From positions 1,168,001 through 1,232,000 of the forward strand of contig JABAKD010000017.1 of the NCBI GenBank assembly GCA_012845835.1: a stretch of 64,000 bases of DNA. The letters run 5' to 3'. The stretch's first letter is position 1. Each line of letters opens with the position of its first letter. This stretch comes from Undaria pinnatifida. Lineage: Eukaryota > Sar > Phaeophyceae > Laminariales > Alariaceae. A program made the translations under genes and the position numbers. The notes under the pieces were generated by a model. The model saw nothing but the letters and a program-made list of their open reading frames with translations, searched no databases and had not been told where the DNA came from. Positions 46,901 through 53,352 of this stretch are shown one piece after another.

Positions 46901-49900
46901 CATTTTCGTATCATTTTTCAGCGTGTTAGGTCATAAGCCACACGTGCTGGACTACGATATCTTGACCCTTGAATAGGCCTGAGATAACCGCTCTTAGGTA
47001 GATCACGTACTAAAACTTATGCAAAAATTCTACCTTCCTTCGGCTATATTGTTTCAGTTCAATATTTCGGGCCGCGTTCAAGACAAGCCTACTCCAGGTG
47101 TGAATGCCCCGGCCTGCTTTTGACCTCGAAGCTCACGTCTGCCGCAGAGCTATTCGCACCGACCCTTGCACTGTCGCAATACCTTTCTACTCCAGTTACG
47201 CCTACTGTTAACCCTGCAGCGACTACACAAAGTGCAAGTAAGCGCGGTGGAACAATGGGGTGCGCATGCAGCACGCGGAAGTTGCGAGCGCTATGCGGGT
47301 ACGTTGCAAGTACTCGCATTGCAGTTCGACAGTGCGGCAGCGAAATAGTCTTCCACTAGACGATCCAGCAGCCCGGATTGCTTCGTGTGAAGGATTCTGC
47401 AATCGTCAGTACTTTTCTGCGCGCTTTCCCTCTGAAGCTCTAGAACGGTTCATGCTGCGAGGACCAACGCCCGAATGGATAGGGTGTAACCGTAACTGGA
47501 CCAAATCCAGCGGAAAAATGTTTTCCGGTGGCCGGGGGTTTGGTAGTGTGTGAGCTTGCGCATGTCCCATACTACCCGGAAGGATGACTTTCCCGGTGGC
47601 TATCTCCACAGCACCTGATCCCCAGGGATCAAGTTGGGTCAGCACACTCACGCGTCCGTATACAACGGCAGCTTGCGATGCTGGGGTAGCAACAGGGGGC
47701 ACGGGAACTGGAGCATATGCTGGCTGGCACTGGAGTGCGAACAAAATGGAGGTAAATCGACGCACGACATGCATGAAAACACGAGGAAGTGTGGTGGGCT
47801 TGAGCTTTATTTTTCGACCCCATCCGCCGGAGAGTAACAACAACTAAAATCCTGCAAACTTATGATACTTTAATTCCTAGGTTCCATGTCCTCAAAATCT
47901 GAAAGGGGTCCGTTTTTGAGTAGCGTTGCTCATACCTGTGCGAGAACCTCCTGCAGGAGAATGCAAAACTGCATCGATATAGAGGCCACCCCGCTAACGA
48001 GCGTCAGCATCGGGGAGCGCGCGTTGACCCTCATTTTTGCTCGACTGCGCAGAACACGGAACAGGAAGATGCACAGTAGATGGAATCGATCTTCAGGAGG
48101 GGCTAATGTTGGAAGAAATCAGAAGACGGCGATTTGCGTGCCATCAATCACGCCTTTAAGAGCTCCCACGACAAATTGGGGCGTTACTGTTAGAGGGTTG
48201 TGCGTCACAACCTAACTTGCAGGACGCCCTGTAGGTTGCATCGATTTTCGGGGGGGCTAGTGTTAGAAGTTGCTACCTCTACCTTGGCGCGTGTCTGGTG
48301 TTCTGGTGCAAGTTGATTAAGGTGGATGGATTGCATCTACCTCCGACAGATTCTACCACCCAAAATCAGCGATATTCTTTAACGAACGTTTCATGGTTGC
48401 TCGACAAGAAGACGGCTATCTATGAACAAAACCTCTTCCAAATATTTTTCTTACTTGCAAAATACTATCAAACGATGGCGTCGAGGTGGCAAGGAGCGCC
48501 GTATTTCAGGAGCTGGTTTAAAAAATCGGTGATTTCGTTCTACAGAAAAAGGGGGAGCCACTGCACGACGACTTTTCCATGGTGGTGGTACTCCAGTATT
48601 TAGTACTGTAGTTTGTTGCTTCCATGGAAATGAGAAGTTCCGGCACCAAAGCATCTCCATGCACTCCCACGCGAAAACCCATCTACTTCAATAATATCTA
48701 CACATTCCCATCTGAGTCTGGAAGTTTCCGTACGCTTGCTTCTACGTTCTCTCATGTTTCTTTCCAGGAAAACCAGGGCTATCATAAAATAGGAAAGCCG
48801 CTTGTTGGGCCTCTTCTGACGCTTGTTACGATATACCAGCAAGGTATTGAGGCATACCTGGTACCATTTTTTGTCGATTTTTTCTCCTGAACGATAGGCT
48901 TTCTTAACCCAAAAACGTTGCAATGTCGTCCGTGTTTTCGCAAAATATTTATGCTGTCAGATTTCGTCCCCCTCAGAGACGGATTGTATATTTTCCGCGC
49001 AGAGGCTGACTAACATCACCCTGTTGACCCTGATAGCTACGCTGTAGTTTAGAGGGGAGTCGCTGACCTATATCCTTAGTGAGGACACACAACCCGTACT
49101 ACGCACGATCGGAGTACCACACACAGCTTGAAAAGATGAGTTTCGACAAAATATTGGATCTCACGGCTGGAGTGTACTTTTATTTTTATAATATACATAT
49201 ATGATTAATACGCGCGATTGGAGGATCACACACAATGTTGCGAAGATCAGTGTCGACCAAATCCCTGATGTCATCGTAGCTGGAGTGTATTTTAATATTA
49301 TATGTGAACTAAACCTCTTGAAACCCCCCCCCCCCTTTTTTGATCCTCGCTCTCTTTTGCTCAAACGCCCCACCTAATATCGAAATCCGCCAGAGTAATA
49401 AACACTTCCACGTCCTGGATATCGACTCATTATCTTTCTAGAGCCGTCCATGCCGCTGCTGCAATTCCCACTCCCCCCCCGCCCCCAACGCCCCCGCCTT
49501 CCCCACCCCCCACACCATCGCCGAGGCCTAGCACCACGCGTATAGCAAACCCTTACATCTATGCGACTTAAAGCCCTCCCCCCCCCCGCCACATTTCCCC
49601 CCCCTCCCCCACTAAAAGGATTTACAGTTTCCACGCACAAATTGAGCTGCCCCACCCGTCCCCCCCCCCCCCCTCCCCCCCTCTCGCCCCCCTTTGTATC
49701 AAAATCAGGCCCCCACGTCCTTAAAAACTCCGCCCTCCCCTCACCGGTTATTCGACTGACAGGATTCAATTGATAAACTGATGCATTTCCTTCCACAGCT
49801 GTCATAATTTGTCCCCTTTAGAAACGGGTTTTATAGTTTCCGCGCACAGATTGATTACCATCACCCTGTTGACCCTGATAGCTACACTGTAGTTGCAAGG

Positions 49901-50027
49901 GGAATCGCCGATCTATATCCTCAATGAGGACACACAACCCGTAATACGCGCGATCGGAGTATCACACACAGCTTGCAAAGATGAGTTTCGACGAAATCTT
50001 CGATCTCACAGCTGGAGTGTATTTTCA

Positions 50028-50058
<31 letters not shown>

Positions 50059-51666
50059 TGTATACCTTCGCCACGGGTTTTGTTTATCGGGGTCGCGCTT
50101 TCAGTTTGCTTCAAATTTCCGTCTTTAGGGGAGGAATGTAGAGCTCCTTAAGCCACCGCTCGTAGAGCGCAAAACTGTTGCTGCACCTTCTCCTAAAGTG
50201 CACCAGTTTTGCGCCCTTCGTTGTGTATGCATGTGTCTTAATTAAGGGGCTGAAAGCCTCCCGCGCGGTTGGCTAGCGAGATGCTGTTCGGTTCAATCGA
50301 TATTGACCGACGTAAATTGTGTAGGTTGTTTGTTGGGCTGACCAGACCAGTGCAAGCGTTAATCATCTTTTTATCTCCATTATTTTGATAAAGTGTGGCG
50401 CGTGACAACCCGCCACGCGCAGATATCCTAACTTCGGCAAGCAGAACAGGGGTGCCCCCCCCCCGTGCCGTAGCTTTGTTCGGAAGTGCAGATGGGCGCT
50501 GCCACGAGCTTTCACGAAAAGACGAAACAGCGTGGAAGGCTGGCGACGAAACCTGGCCAACAAGTCTACAGCAGTACAGTTTAGTATCACCGTAGAATCA
50601 TCCCACGCTAGACGGGTGCATCGGGACGTTCTGAGCTCCTAACATGGGTGGAGCTCAATAACATCTCACACCCGAAACACGGGTTCGAAGGCGTTTTCTC
50701 GCGACGAGTGCTACGATAGAGTTAGCACTTTTGGACATTTTGTTTTCGTGAATGATGGGGCTCCTTAATCCAAAATCGTCGGAAAATAAACATTTTTGGT
50801 TTGGCATTATTCTCGCTGTGTACCTAAGCCAAGGGATTTTTCGTCCGGTCGGTAGGTATTTTATTTTTTTCCCTAAATCCGTTTTCGGGAGAGGTCTTAA
50901 GCTCCCAAGATGAGGAACCTCAGAAAAATAAATGGTTCGGGTGCACGTCTATCGTAGCATGGGTCTCGCGCAATGCTCGACCACCATGTTTTACCGTGCT
51001 ACTCTCTTAAAAACAAGCGTCTCACGAGTAAAGTTTCAGAACAGTCCCGTCTACTTCCTCGCGTGAGGGCCTCAACGCCTCAACCGACCAGAAGAAAACA
51101 TATCACCCCAAAGAGTGCAACCCGTACCGCACTATAGAAGGATGACTCAGTAAAGTGGTGCCCCTCTTTTAGCACGCGTCTATTTGGAGTATCCGTGCTC
51201 TAGAGGGGTGCTACGAGAGAGGTACCAGCAATTTTCGACTGAAATGGTTTCTGAATGACGGGACTCCTTAGCCCAAAATCGTACCAGGGAATATTAATAT
51301 CAATATTGATATTAATAATTGTTTTTTTCTTGCACGATTTTCGAGTTGTATACCTAGGCTATATATATGGGATTTTTCATCATCCGGTGTATGTAGCAGT
51401 TTTGTTCTTTCGTTCTCAACTAGCTAAAAAAAAAAAAACAGTGTTTTTGGGTCAAGAAGGGTTAAGGAGGACGCGTCTTAACCTCCCAAATTGAGGAACC
51501 ACCTCAGAAAAAAAAAGAGTGGATGAACCTCTATCATATCGTAGCACGTGTCAAGGAAACAGCCTCACATTTTCCAGAACTCGAACAACGCGTGGCCCAA
51601 CAGCCCGAACCACAAGGCGTGAGCAAACAGCAGAATCCAAGACCAGCCAGTGAGCCCTAGCACCAT
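25816..51666 (-). CDS. Seven-transmembrane RGS protein, gene B, complete (11 exons)
   Basis: Predicted receptor-like membrane protein whose cytoplasmic RGS domain would act on a G-alpha subunit at a membrane. Exons (minus strand, in order): 51666-51569, 48044-47936, 46875-46761, 43246-43123, 39814-39639, 36719-36614, 35131-35011, 31831-31742, 29301-29158, 27821-27692, 25988-25816. They total 1386 nt, 461 aa plus TGA, with intron phases 2,0,1,2,1,2,0,0,0,1. All introns are GT-AG. Hydrophobic segments: about 8-28, 44-66, 73-96, 122-140, 162-182, 198-219 and 228-246. A basic linker follows (EPRR at 247-250, then KKKK). The RGS domain spans about 284-404 with LDEAFAKHV, CSESYDFL, AFREIVDLYI, ELEVNIEAAMRNK and DENLLKSFL. 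A 57-residue hydrophilic tail ends in KESG. The start is chosen because paralogue A has an ATG at the same place. 7TM-RGS architecture is known from plants (AtRGS1) and many protists; the ligand and partner are unknown. Confidence 0.87.
26320..26591 (+). mobile_element. MITE-1 copy
   Basis: gacgggtgctacagtagtct to atctatcgtagcacgcgtc, with all internal blocks. A truncated reversed copy follows to about 26848. In intron 10 of gene B. Confidence 0.75.
27255..27565. mobile_element. MITE-3 copy
   Basis: ataccgtagccttggtgggg, then gcgagtgcctcatttacgg nearby, then ggttgctcgcgcgagtgacc and gtgacccttccacactgcag. Degenerate; limits approximate. In intron 10 of gene B. Confidence 0.4.
27692..27821 (-). 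CDS. Gene B exon 10: C-terminal RGS helices
   Basis: 130 nt. Acceptor TTGAGCAG|AAA. KRDIFNPPEVEVRKMLDENL is followed by KSFLISKVFLNACKRVQEEE. Donor GATGCAG|GTATGA, phase 1. Reading through the donor would give a 25-residue tail and a stop near 27636. Splicing to 25988 in phase is preferred, but intron retention is a possible alternative end. Confidence 0.83.
28655..28745 (-). other. tRNA-like segment, possibly a tRNA-derived SINE
   Basis: The minus strand has GGTGGCGTATCAGG (A-box-like) and, about 40 nt on, GCGTTCGAGCCCC (B-box-like). The middle stem has only a 5-base loop and the T stem does not pair well, so a functional tRNA is unlikely. In intron 9 of gene B. Confidence 0.3.
29045..29145. 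repeat. (AACCA)n-like tract beside exon 9 donor
   Basis: Repeated aaaccaaaccaa and close variants, ending about 10 bp from the exon 9 donor of gene B. The gene strand is T/G-rich here. Confidence 0.6.
29158..29301 (-). CDS. Gene B exon 9: central RGS helices
   Basis: 144 nt, 48 codons. Acceptor TCTACAG|GTG, donor CTCCAG|GTGAGA, both phase 0. Contains AFREIVDLYIVVGSELEVNI and AMRNKVLQ, the RGS 'vNid...r..i' segment. About 26 of 48 residues match exon 9 of gene A. Confidence 0.88.
29488..29751 (+). mobile_element. MITE-1 copy
   Basis: gtgcttcgatcgaggtataa to cacctctatcgtagcaggcgtc. Internal gaatgacggagctcctgg, aggccatgggatttttcatc, gaggaacgtcag. In intron 8 of gene B. Confidence 0.75.
30068..30382. 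mobile_element. REP-4 copy with inverted ends
   Basis: gactcatcccacg at the left and cgttggatgggtc at the right are inverted. Contains gagctcctcaag, gggttgcgcgaaacaatg and gagctcctcgtgttaggagc. Confidence 0.65.
30449..30718 (+). mobile_element. MITE-1 copy with intact ends
   Basis: gacgcgtgctacaatagcgagg and cctccatcgtagcacgcgtc form the terminal inverted repeat. The body has all blocks. A good reference copy. In intron 8 of gene B. Confidence 0.85.
31742..31831 (-). CDS. Gene B exon 8: N-terminal RGS helices
   Basis: 90 nt, 30 codons, both ends phase 0. Acceptor CGCCACAG|GTG, donor GGCG|GTGAGT. Encodes LDEAFAKHVQDYLCSESYDF, matching the opening RGS helices where canonical proteins have an 'F..FL..E.C.EN..F' pattern. 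23 of 30 residues match exon 8 of gene A. Confidence 0.88.
32060..32305. repeat. Degenerate ~20-bp repeat (agtacggtatcagaacg)n
   Basis: About ten variants of tagtacggtatcagaacga in intron 7 of gene B, about 230 bp beyond the upstream side of exon 8's acceptor. Confidence 0.6.
32412..32662 (+). mobile_element. MITE-1 copy
   Basis: gacgcgcgctacgatagacg to cacctctgtcgtagcacgcgtc, in intron 7 of gene B. A truncated reversed fragment follows at about 32808-32928. Confidence 0.8.
33228..33500 (-). mobile_element. MITE-2, reversed copy
   Basis: gggagtcttactacggtagc to ctttcgtagaatcagtctcg. Reversed block gaccggcgtccggccgtata. Confidence 0.7.
33930..34178 (+). mobile_element. MITE-2 copy
   Basis: gagactgattctacgatagac to gtaccgttgaacgactcatg. 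Contains aacgaacgtttcatggattc and cgaccgggagctgg. About 650 bp beyond the previous reversed copy. Confidence 0.75.
35011..35131 (-). CDS. Gene B exon 7: post-TM7 basic linker
   Basis: 121 nt. Acceptor TTTATAG|G completes a Ser. FFIEPRRHKG, then WKKKKPVVVIDDANTSAW, ending RWNSSK. Donor AAAG|GTGAGAG, phase 0. The EPRR and KKKK clusters after TM7 fit the positive-inside rule with a cytoplasmic C-terminus. Confidence 0.85.
35640..36410. repeat. GATC-rich degenerate tandem repeat
   Basis: Units around 60 bp built on gagatcttgtgacagatcacgatctagatc, about ten diverged copies. In intron 6 of gene B. The same core recurs at 59105-59400. Confidence 0.75.
36614..36719 (-). CDS. Gene B exon 6: end of TM6 and TM7
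   Basis: 106 nt. Acceptor AAACGCAG|TT (phase 1). PHFSLIVLNAFKVIEAPRQ is followed by the TM7 helix NFVLGICTFLTDVS. Donor TCTTC|GTGAGT, phase 2. Immediately upstream on the gene strand is a C-rich tract containing the run at 36736-36750. Confidence 0.8.
37640..37730. repeat. Foldback-family fragment
   Basis: cgcttgcaaagatgagtatc then tcgtcgcactcacagctgac, beside a TA microsatellite at about 37571-37586. In intron 5 of gene B. Confidence 0.5.
37973..38310. mobile_element. REP-4 copy
   Basis: cagtcatcccaccgtaaggg to ccctaggacgggatggctcg. Internal gataatgttaacattacggt, gagttgcgcgcgaacgaatg and gagctcctcgttttgggagc. Confidence 0.6.
38489..38758. mobile_element. REP-4 copy, opposite orientation
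   Basis: cgagtcatcccacgctctat to gctgtggcatgactcc, with an internal (aacatc)n run at about 38560-38592 and aagcattcgttcgcgcaa. Confidence 0.55.
39020..39487. repeat. (TTGGG)n pentanucleotide array
   Basis: About 93 units of TTGGG with scattered variants (TTGTG, TTAGG). In intron 5 of gene B, where the transcript would carry CCCAA repeats. Open frames of Trp-Val-Gly or Asn-Pro-Thr-Gln repeats on either strand are by-products. Confidence 0.95.
39639..39814 (-). CDS. Gene B exon 5: TM5 and start of TM6
   Basis: 176 nt. Acceptor GATAACAG|G. SNPTEMCFFLGDWWFFGP opens TM5. YKLFLELSRVQDRINMSKEI is the intervening amphipathic stretch, and SGVWFCTA begins TM6. Donor GCTA|GTGAGT, phase 1. NPTE.C, DWWF.GP, YKLF.EL..VQD.INMSKE and the final TA are shared with exon 5 of gene A. 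The (TTGGG)n array begins about 150 nt beyond its donor. Confidence 0.86.
41388..41654. mobile_element. MITE-3 reference copy
   Basis: gaccaaggctacggtagggg and ccctaccgtggcctgggtc form the inverted ends. Inside are gccactcgcacgagtggctc and ggttactcgcgcgagtgacc, two hairpin-like motifs. In intron 4 of gene B. Confidence 0.75.
41688..41853. repeat. 15-bp minisatellite (gaccgtcaagcccag)n
   Basis: About eleven copies with minor variation. Since 15 is a multiple of 3, frames stay open but encode simple repeats. Confidence 0.9.
41913..42290. repeat. 18-bp minisatellite (ggcactattcaggtcacc)n
   Basis: About twenty copies with variants (gtcatc, ggaacc). Lies directly before a MITE-1 copy whose left end reads ccggcactatcgtagagg. 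Confidence 0.9.
42395..42669 (+). mobile_element. MITE-1, degenerate, flanked by minisatellites
   Basis: ccggcactatcgtagaggtt to cgcctctaccgtagcatgtgtc. Short ~19-bp repeats of ggcactatagaggccagt type follow to about 42770. Confidence 0.6.
42822..43090 (+). mobile_element. MITE-2 copy
   Basis: ggctgattctacgataccat to actaccgtagaacgactggt. Ends about 30 bp from the 3' edge of gene B exon 4, so its insertion lies just inside intron 4. Confidence 0.75.
43123..43246 (-). CDS. Gene B exon 4: TM4
   Basis: 124 nt. The acceptor ACTTGCAG|TT completes a split Val. YRQKYVMFLSQRN is followed by a strong hydrophobic helix and ends KVSPQVY. Donor TATGG|GTGAGT, phase 2. On the gene strand a (TCCC)n tract lies about 150-400 nt upstream of this acceptor. 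Confidence 0.86.
43395..43650. repeat. (GGGA)n array
   Basis: About 60 units with a few AGGA interruptions. Pyrimidine (TCCC) on the gene strand, in intron 3 just upstream of exon 4. The several hundred-codon frames across it are by-products. Confidence 0.95.
44395..44745. repeat. Nested MITE-3-derived inverted repeats
   Basis: The segment cactcccaggtcaaagccaa ... ggctttgacccgggagtgaa forms a hairpin and occurs twice in tandem (about 44497-44609 and 44608-44709). Outer ends carry ggctgcggtagggggg and cccctaccgtagccttgatc. In intron 3 of gene B. Confidence 0.65.
45183..45470 (-). mobile_element. MITE-1, reversed copy
   Basis: cacgcgagctacgatagagg to tacctctgttgtagcaggta, with ataaactatcccatggcccc and tatttccgacgatttgggga inside. 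Confidence 0.7.
45613..45785. repeat. (AACAAG)n hexanucleotide array
   Basis: About 29 units of aacaag, with a few aacaat variants near the start. In intron 3 of gene B, next to a truncated MITE-1 end at about 45786-45890. Confidence 0.95.
46165..46441 (+). mobile_element. MITE-1 copy
   Basis: cacatgctgcgatagaggca to catctctatcgtagcgcgcgtc, complete body. About 320 bp from the exon 3 donor of gene B. Confidence 0.8.
46761..46875 (-). CDS. Gene B exon 3: TM3
   Basis: 115 nt. Acceptor CATTGCAG|GAG. Encodes EGKVLPCVIILYMNA, then a helix ending YALPYLLRGMRIVIVSDR. Donor GACAGGG|GTGAGC, phase 1. LPC, YALPYL and RG are shared with exon 3 of gene A. Confidence 0.87.
47050..47850. other. Non-repeat part of gene B intron 2, unassigned
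   Basis: No known repeat block, balanced composition, and open frames on both strands (for example + 47584-47847 and - 47406-47843), none with a recognised domain. Could be decayed coding sequence or ordinary intron. Confidence 0.25.
47936..48044 (-). CDS. Gene B exon 2: TM2
   Basis: 109 nt. The acceptor GCGCAG|T completes the split ATT (Ile) codon. Then RAKMRVNARSP, a hydrophobic helix (LTLVSGVASISMQFCILLQ) and EVLAQ. Donor CACAG|GTATGAG, phase 0. The gene A counterpart shares ARSP, LVSG, MQ and the ending AQ. Confidence 0.85.
48345..48577 (+). mobile_element. MITE-2 copy
   Basis: ccgacagattctaccaccca, aacgaacgtttcatggttgc, atactatcaaacgatggcgt, agccactgcacgacg. In intron 1 of gene B. Confidence 0.6.
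49020..49185. repeat. Foldback-related repeat copy
   Basis: ttgaccctgatagctacgct, agtgaggacacacaacccgt, aaaagatgagtttcgacaaa, ggctggagtgtacttttat. Closely matches 16995-17168. Confidence 0.7.
49560..49740. repeat. C-rich tract
   Basis: Many runs of 6-13 C separated by short spacers, G-quadruplex-capable on the gene (minus) strand. In intron 1 of gene B. Confidence 0.7.
49868..50026. repeat. Foldback-related repeat copy
   Basis: Same order as 49020-49185 (gttgaccctgatagctacac ... cagctggagtgtattttca), followed by a TA microsatellite at 50040-50060. Confidence 0.7.
50703..50974 (+). mobile_element. MITE-1 copy
   Basis: gacgagtgctacgatagagt to cgtctatcgtagcatgggtc, all blocks present. Confidence 0.8.
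51206..51552 (+). mobile_element. MITE-1 copy adjoining gene B exon 1
   Basis: ggggtgctacgagagaggta to tcatatcgtagcacgtgtc. Contains a short AT palindrome (aatattaatatcaatattg) at about 51290. Its right end is 16 bp from the exon 1 boundary, so the donor GTGAGG is kept but almost all intron sequence beyond it is MITE. Confidence 0.8.
51569..51666 (-). CDS. Gene B exon 1: start codon and TM1
   Basis: 98 nt, 32 codons plus AT. Begins MVLGLTGWSW and ends FEFWK, with hydrophobic TM1 between. Donor AAAAT|GTGAGG, phase 2. ATG context ACAATGG. The frame stays open upstream of the ATG, so a longer N-terminus cannot be excluded, but the paralogous exon (17516-17613) also has 32 codons before its donor. 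A MITE-1 copy ends only 16 bp inside the following intron. Confidence 0.82.
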
Positions 51667-52130
51667 TGTCTGCGGCTCGTGTAGGGACGGACTGCCAAGC
51701 GCGACAAACGAACGAGAAACGGATGAAGAGGGGAGGAGAAAAGGTTTGTGGTCGGGCGTTAGGCAGTTCTGTTCTGCGGTTAATATTGCAACGAGAACCA
51801 GTGGCCGGAGATGATGATGTTTTCTGTTGTAGCATCGTGATAGATAGATAGGCACATACGTGTACTTTGAGCCTAATAAACGGGTATATTATGGCAGACT
51901 CCGATGCATATTTTACAATAATAGTATTCGATAGAAGATAGATGCGTAAATACTTATATATGGTTACTGTAGTCCCTGGATGGTGGTGTATCGGGCTTCG
52001 TTGGACTTGTGTTCTCGAAGTACCTTGTTGAAAGAGGCATCGAGCTCCTCGATTTTTAAGAGCCCCCGGAGTGTTTGGTGTTCTATCCCTTCGGGATGAC
52101 TCATCTATATCCACGGTGGTAGGCGAAATG
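51667..52130 (-). promoter_or_regulatory. Presumed 5' flank of gene B
   Basis: Sequence immediately upstream of the start codon. No clear TATA box or initiator could be picked. Inferred from position only. Confidence 0.25.
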
Positions 52131-52334
52131 GGCTCACTAACGTGGGATCGGTTTCTTCGAACTGCATCAAAATGGCCAACAAGAAGCTCACGCCATTAAC
52201 GTTGGGATCACGCCCGCCGCAGCGACAGCGGGCTACTGTATACTCCGGAGTATTGTATTCAGTGCTGTGTTACTCGACTTCACCCTTTTCACTGCTCCAG
52301 TTAGTTGTGATCTACATTACCAGTTGCACGGTAC

Positions 52335-52500
52335 ACTTCGACGCGAGTCGACGGGGGAAGAAACTGGTGAATTCTTCTCGTGATAAAAACGAAGGCACGT
52401 TCCGTAGTATGGGGAGGGGGAGGAGGGCCCGCTATGTCACCTCGGATCTGAGGTACTACTACTGGGAGGGAGGGCGAGATTAGTTCGACGTAAAATTAAA
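52335..52500 (+). repeat. Dispersed repeat shared with 15835-16000
   Basis: cgacgcgagtcgacggggga, aattcttctcgtgataaaaa, ggatctgaggtactactact and gggagggagggcgaga follow the same order as in the other copy. Confidence 0.6.
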
Positions 52501-53094
52501 AGGGATGAAGAAGAGGAACAACAAAGGTCCCCCAGCAAGGCGTTGGTGCGCTACTTCGTGAGAGCAATATGTGACCGCATTATTGGGGGAAGCCGCCTTA
52601 TTCATTCCAGGTTATGAGTGCAATTACCTATTAATAGTCGTACCGAGCGATTTAGACCTCCTTATATCGGCATACCGCCTTATTCAAAGCGTGTCATTAA
52701 GGGACCTCTTCTGTGTGGCAGTTGCTTGTTCAACGATATCCCGATTATTACTACTGCGCGGAAATAACCCCACACTACACACAGGTAGTTCGTCCCCCGA
52801 AAAAGCGTACAACAGTAGGCTTTAAGAGCGATTTATTAATAATATCGATTGAGCTCGTTCGCCTTCACCCAAAATCAATCGTCGAAAACAGACGGGTTTT
52901 TCAAGAATTTCTCGTTGTTCGTGTGCACCTAAGCCTTTCAGATTTCTCATCCTCCGGCGGTGGTAAGTTTTTTTGCTTCTTCTCCAAAACAGTTTTTGGG
53001 AGAGGTCTTAAGCTCCCCAACTTGTTGTTTGGAACCTCAGAAAAAAAACTTGGGGCACCTCTAGACTATGGTAGCACGCGTGATTACACCACCA

Positions 53095-53352
53095 ATCGAT
53101 GCAGCGATAATAGAGGTTGCAATTTTCGTCTGGAATTGTTTTTGAGTGACGGGGCTCCTTAACCCAAAATCACAGGAAATCGGCCCTTCTATTTTGCCTG
53201 GTTCTCATCGTGTACCGAGGCCATGGGGTATTTGATCCGGTATGGTAGCACTCTAATTTTTCTCCAACTCAGTTTTGGGGAGCGATCTCTAAAGCTCCCG
53301 AACTGATGAAGCCTCGGAGAAGAAGTGATGCACCTCGCTATCAAAGCACGCG
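53095..53352 (+). mobile_element. MITE-1 copy
   Basis: gcagcgataatagaggttgc to cacctcgctatcaaagcacg, body complete. A truncated copy precedes it (about 52880-53080). Confidence 0.7.
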
